NCBI GenBank assembly: GCA_014381485.1
Contig: JACNLN010000069.1
Span: 1-8,749 of the forward strand
Direction: 5' to 3'
Length of the DNA: 8,749 nucleotides
DNA from: Fidelibacterota bacterium
Lineage (GTDB): Bacteria; Fidelibacterota; Marinisomatia; Marinisomatales; CAZVFT01
Shown here: in pieces, positions 7,251 to 8,749 of the stretch
Layout: the number at the start of each line of letters is the position of its first letter
Position numbering within the stretch: the stretch's first letter is position 1
The notes under the pieces: generated by a model
What the model was told of the DNA's origin: nothing
The model's database searches: none
Seen by the model: the letters and a program-made list of their open reading frames with translations, nothing else
Program-made: the position numbers and the translations under genes

Positions 7251-7986
7251 GAGCACTTCTCCTGCTAAAAAATGTATCAAGAACAGACATTGATGCGATT
7301 GCAGCCGTTTCTGACCTTAATCTTCTTTGTCCCATAGAGACAAAGGGAATTTTGTGTTTATTGATTAAATCAATTTCAGTTTGGTGAAATCCACCTTCTG
7401 GACCAATTGTTATCCAGATATCATCTACATTCTCTGGAAGATCGGTCAGATATTGCCAGATTGAGACATTGTTCTGACCGATTTGTGTTACTATCCCCTT
7501 ACCCCTTCTCATCAAATTAAACCACGTATCAAACTCCATAAGCGGATGGATTTCTGGTAAATTACCTCTTCCACACTGTTTCACTGCGCTTCTTGCAATC
7601 TTATCAAGTCTCTCCAAATTAACCTGTTGTTTCATATTATGTTTCATCATTAGTGGTGTGATGGATGCAACTCCAAGTTCCGTACATTTCTCTACCACTA
7701 AATCAATTTTAGCTCCCTTGAGAATACCAATACCAAGATGATATTTCACACTGGGTTCGTGATAAGCTTTAATACTTTCATGAATAGTACCAGATACCAA
7801 ATGATTTTCATCAATGTCCCTGACAACAGCACGATATGCTGTCCCTTCACCATTTAACAGGATCACTGCATCACCCAGTTTCACCCTTGCCACTCGACTA
7901 AGATGATGGCTCTCATTTTTGTCCAAAATGAAATGATCATTTTGAATCTTTTTCTGTTTGACAAAAAAGTGGTGGATTTCTGTCAT
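7243..7986 (-). CDS. rsmE: 16S rRNA (uracil-1498-N3)-methyltransferase RsmE
   Basis: RsmE transfers a methyl group from S-adenosylmethionine to N3 of U1498 (E. coli numbering) in helix 44 of 16S rRNA, acting on the assembled small subunit. The 247-residue length is typical. The N-terminal PUA-like RNA-binding part holds HHLSRVARVKLGD (27-39) and NGEG (45-48). The C-terminal SPOUT-type, knotted methyltransferase domain holds KGAKIDLVVEKCTELGV (90-106), the SAVKQCGR segment (133-140), the SAM-binding loop IGPEGGF (194-200) and MGQRRLRSETAAI (218-230), the knot region. All diagnostic motifs are intact. Its ATG shares one base with the TAA of the outer-membrane protein gene (TAATG), and its end overlaps the HIT gene by eight bases, so it is the second gene of the operon. 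Only a weak GAAGA precedes its start, consistent with translational coupling. Confidence 0.96.
   Translation of the reverse strand: MTEIHHFFVKQKKIQNDHFILDKNESHHLSRVARVKLGDAVILLNGEGTAYRAVVRDIDENHLVSGTIHESIKAYHEPSVKYHLGIGILKGAKIDLVVEKCTELGVASITPLMMKHNMKQQVNLERLDKIARSAVKQCGRGNLPEIHPLMEFDTWFNLMRRGKGIVTQIGQNNVSIWQYLTDLPENVDDIWITIGPEGGFHQTEIDLINKHKIPFVSMGQRRLRSETAAIASMSVLDTFFSRRSAHD
7259..7263 (-). promoter_or_regulatory. Shine-Dalgarno AGGAG for the HIT gene
   Basis: On the minus strand AGGAG ends eight bases before ATG 7250, an ideal spacing. It lies inside the last codons of rsmE. It settles the HIT start and is the only strong ribosome-binding site seen before any of the five genes. Confidence 0.7.
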
Positions 7987-8621
7987 TATCTTCGATTGAA
8001 TCTACCCAGCATAATCTTAAGGGAATATCCACTATAATTATCCCGTTCATCAACAACTTTCCCCATAGGAAGAAACTCATAACCAACACAAATAGAAATC
8101 ACTGATCTTGCCTGTAACATAAAATCCACACCTCCCCCAATGAGGACTCCATAAGAAATATGGGTATTTACATTTTTCCAACGTTCTGTAAAAGATCCCG
8201 TTTCTGCTGTATCAAAAATAAAGTCTGGACCAGCATGGAATGTGACATAGGGATTAAAATTATTCGCAATTTGCCCTGCAAAGGGATAATACTTTATCCC
8301 AAGATAAATGGGTATCAGTAAAAGGTTTTTCACGTTTGTCTTATATGTACGACCTGTAAACCAATCAGTCACTGGCATTTCCGCTTCACCCAGAATATCC
8401 ACAAATTGTCCGAGAATTTGAAACTGAAATTTTTCCTCAATGTTCATGGCATAAAATCCACCCAGTCCTGTTCCATGTTCTGCTGTTTTGAGTACAATTC
8501 CATACGATTTCCCCATAAAATATTGAGATGGGTTCGAATGCAACTGTGTTATAAAAACAGAAAATAGACCTATTCCAACGAATATCTTAAAAACAATCCT
8601 GTTCAACAATTGTAACCTCAT
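7986..8621 (-). CDS. Small outer-membrane beta-barrel protein (porin-like, hypothetical)
   Basis: This 211-residue protein begins with a signal peptide: basic MRLQLLNRIVFK, then a hydrophobic stretch VGIGLFSVFITQL (about 15-27), with probable cleavage near HSNPSQ. The rest is a run of short alternating amphipathic strands rich in Gly and aromatic residues, for example GTGLGGFYAM, LLLIPIYLGIKYYPF and ISYGVLIGGGVDFML. These segments and the GIKYYPF...NPYVTFHAG pattern are typical of 8-stranded OmpA/OmpW-like or 'porin family' outer-membrane proteins. It has no OmpA peptidoglycan-binding domain and does not end in the classical terminal Phe (it ends LGRFNRR). The specific function is not recognisable. 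ATG 8621 is preferred because the signal peptide starts there. An in-frame TTG at 8660 would add 13 residues including an acidic one, with no ribosome-binding site. Its stop codon overlaps the rsmE start by one base, making it the first gene of the cluster within this window. Confidence 0.8.
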   Translation of the reverse strand: MRLQLLNRIVFKIFVGIGLFSVFITQLHSNPSQYFMGKSYGIVLKTAEHGTGLGGFYAMNIEEKFQFQILGQFVDILGEAEMPVTDWFTGRTYKTNVKNLLLIPIYLGIKYYPFAGQIANNFNPYVTFHAGPDFIFDTAETGSFTERWKNVNTHISYGVLIGGGVDFMLQARSVISICVGYEFLPMGKVVDERDNYSGYSLKIMLGRFNRR

Positions 8622-8634
8622 ATTTAAGCTAAAA

Positions 8635-8665
8635 TTTATAACGTACCCTTCATAAGACAAAACAA
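8635..8665 (-). promoter_or_regulatory. Tentative promoter for the outer-membrane protein/rsmE/HIT/smc operon
   Basis: On the minus strand TTGTTT (8665-8660) and TATAAA (8640-8635) are separated by 19 bases, resembling a sigma-70 -35/-10 pair with a slightly long spacer. Transcription would then begin about seven bases before ATG 8621. That would give an almost leaderless message, which fits the missing Shine-Dalgarno, and would exclude the upstream TTG start. The region is AT-rich, so a chance match is quite possible. The gene also lacks a Bacteroidota-type TAnnTTTG box. Confidence 0.2.
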
Positions 8666-8670
8666 TTTGC

Positions 8671-8727
8671 CAGACGATTGAAGATTGACCCCGATACGCT
8701 TCGCTACAGGGCAGGCGATTGATGATT
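8671..8727. repeat. Imperfect 16-base direct repeats flanking a GC-richer patch
   Basis: CAGACGATTGAAGATT (8671-8686) and CAGGCGATTGATGATT (8712-8727) match at 14 of 16 positions, 41 bases apart. Between them lies a patch bounded by CCCC (8689-8692) and GGG (8709-8711), with GCTTCGC (8699-8705) inside. The patch is clearly richer in G and C than the surrounding intergenic DNA. It has the look of a decayed dispersed repeat or miniature element upstream of the operon. No transposase, clear terminal inverted repeats or coding potential is visible. Confidence 0.4.
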
Positions 8728-8749
8728 TACTTTTTATAAATACCAAACC

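Noticed and set aside
7251..7280. Longer HIT protein starting at TTG 7280
   Set aside because: The extra ten residues are unlike HIT N-termini, while ATG 7250 has an AGGAG at ideal spacing and begins with the family-typical MTDCLFCKI.

Overview
This is an AT-rich bacterial chromosomal window with five protein-coding genes, all on the minus strand, so transcription runs from high to low coordinates. No RNA gene, insertion sequence, CRISPR array or phage module was seen. Several things suggest a Gram-negative bacterium, probably of the Bacteroidota/FCB superphylum or a related candidate phylum: an outer-membrane beta-barrel protein with a signal peptide, an SMC with the Walker A form GPNGCGKTN and the ABC signature LSAGE, mostly missing Shine-Dalgarno sequences, and the large receiver/PPDK_N fusion. 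The phylum assignment is inference from gene style and was not tested by a search.

Layout in the direction of transcription. A tightly packed four-gene cluster opens near 8.62 kb. It holds a small outer-membrane beta-barrel protein (8621-7986), the 16S rRNA methyltransferase RsmE (7986-7243), a histidine-triad (HIT) nucleotide hydrolase (7250-6906) and the chromosome-organising ATPase SMC (6891-3364). The first two genes share one base (TAATG), RsmE and HIT share eight bases (ATGACTGA), and HIT and SMC are 14 bases apart, so this is almost certainly one transcription unit. After a 101-base gap comes a 998-residue protein (3262-266). It joins two response-regulator receiver-like domains to the ATP-grasp (PPDK_N, PEP/pyruvate-binding) domain and a further C-terminal module. 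It lacks the phosphohistidine and PEP-binding domains of a true PEP synthase.

The four upstream genes look like housekeeping functions: envelope, ribosome modification, nucleotide metabolism and chromosome segregation. They share transcription rather than an obvious pathway. The receiver/ATP-grasp fusion is the least understood gene and the best candidate for something undescribed. Its first receiver has lost the phospho-acceptor Asp, its second appears to keep it, and the catalytic partner domains expected of the enzyme family are missing.

The two window ends are non-coding and carry short repeats. At 44-123 there are two copies of a hairpin-centred unit 49 bases apart, with a compensatory base-pair change between them. 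At 8671-8727 a GC-richer patch is flanked by imperfect 16-base direct repeats. No complete new defence or mobile system is evident.
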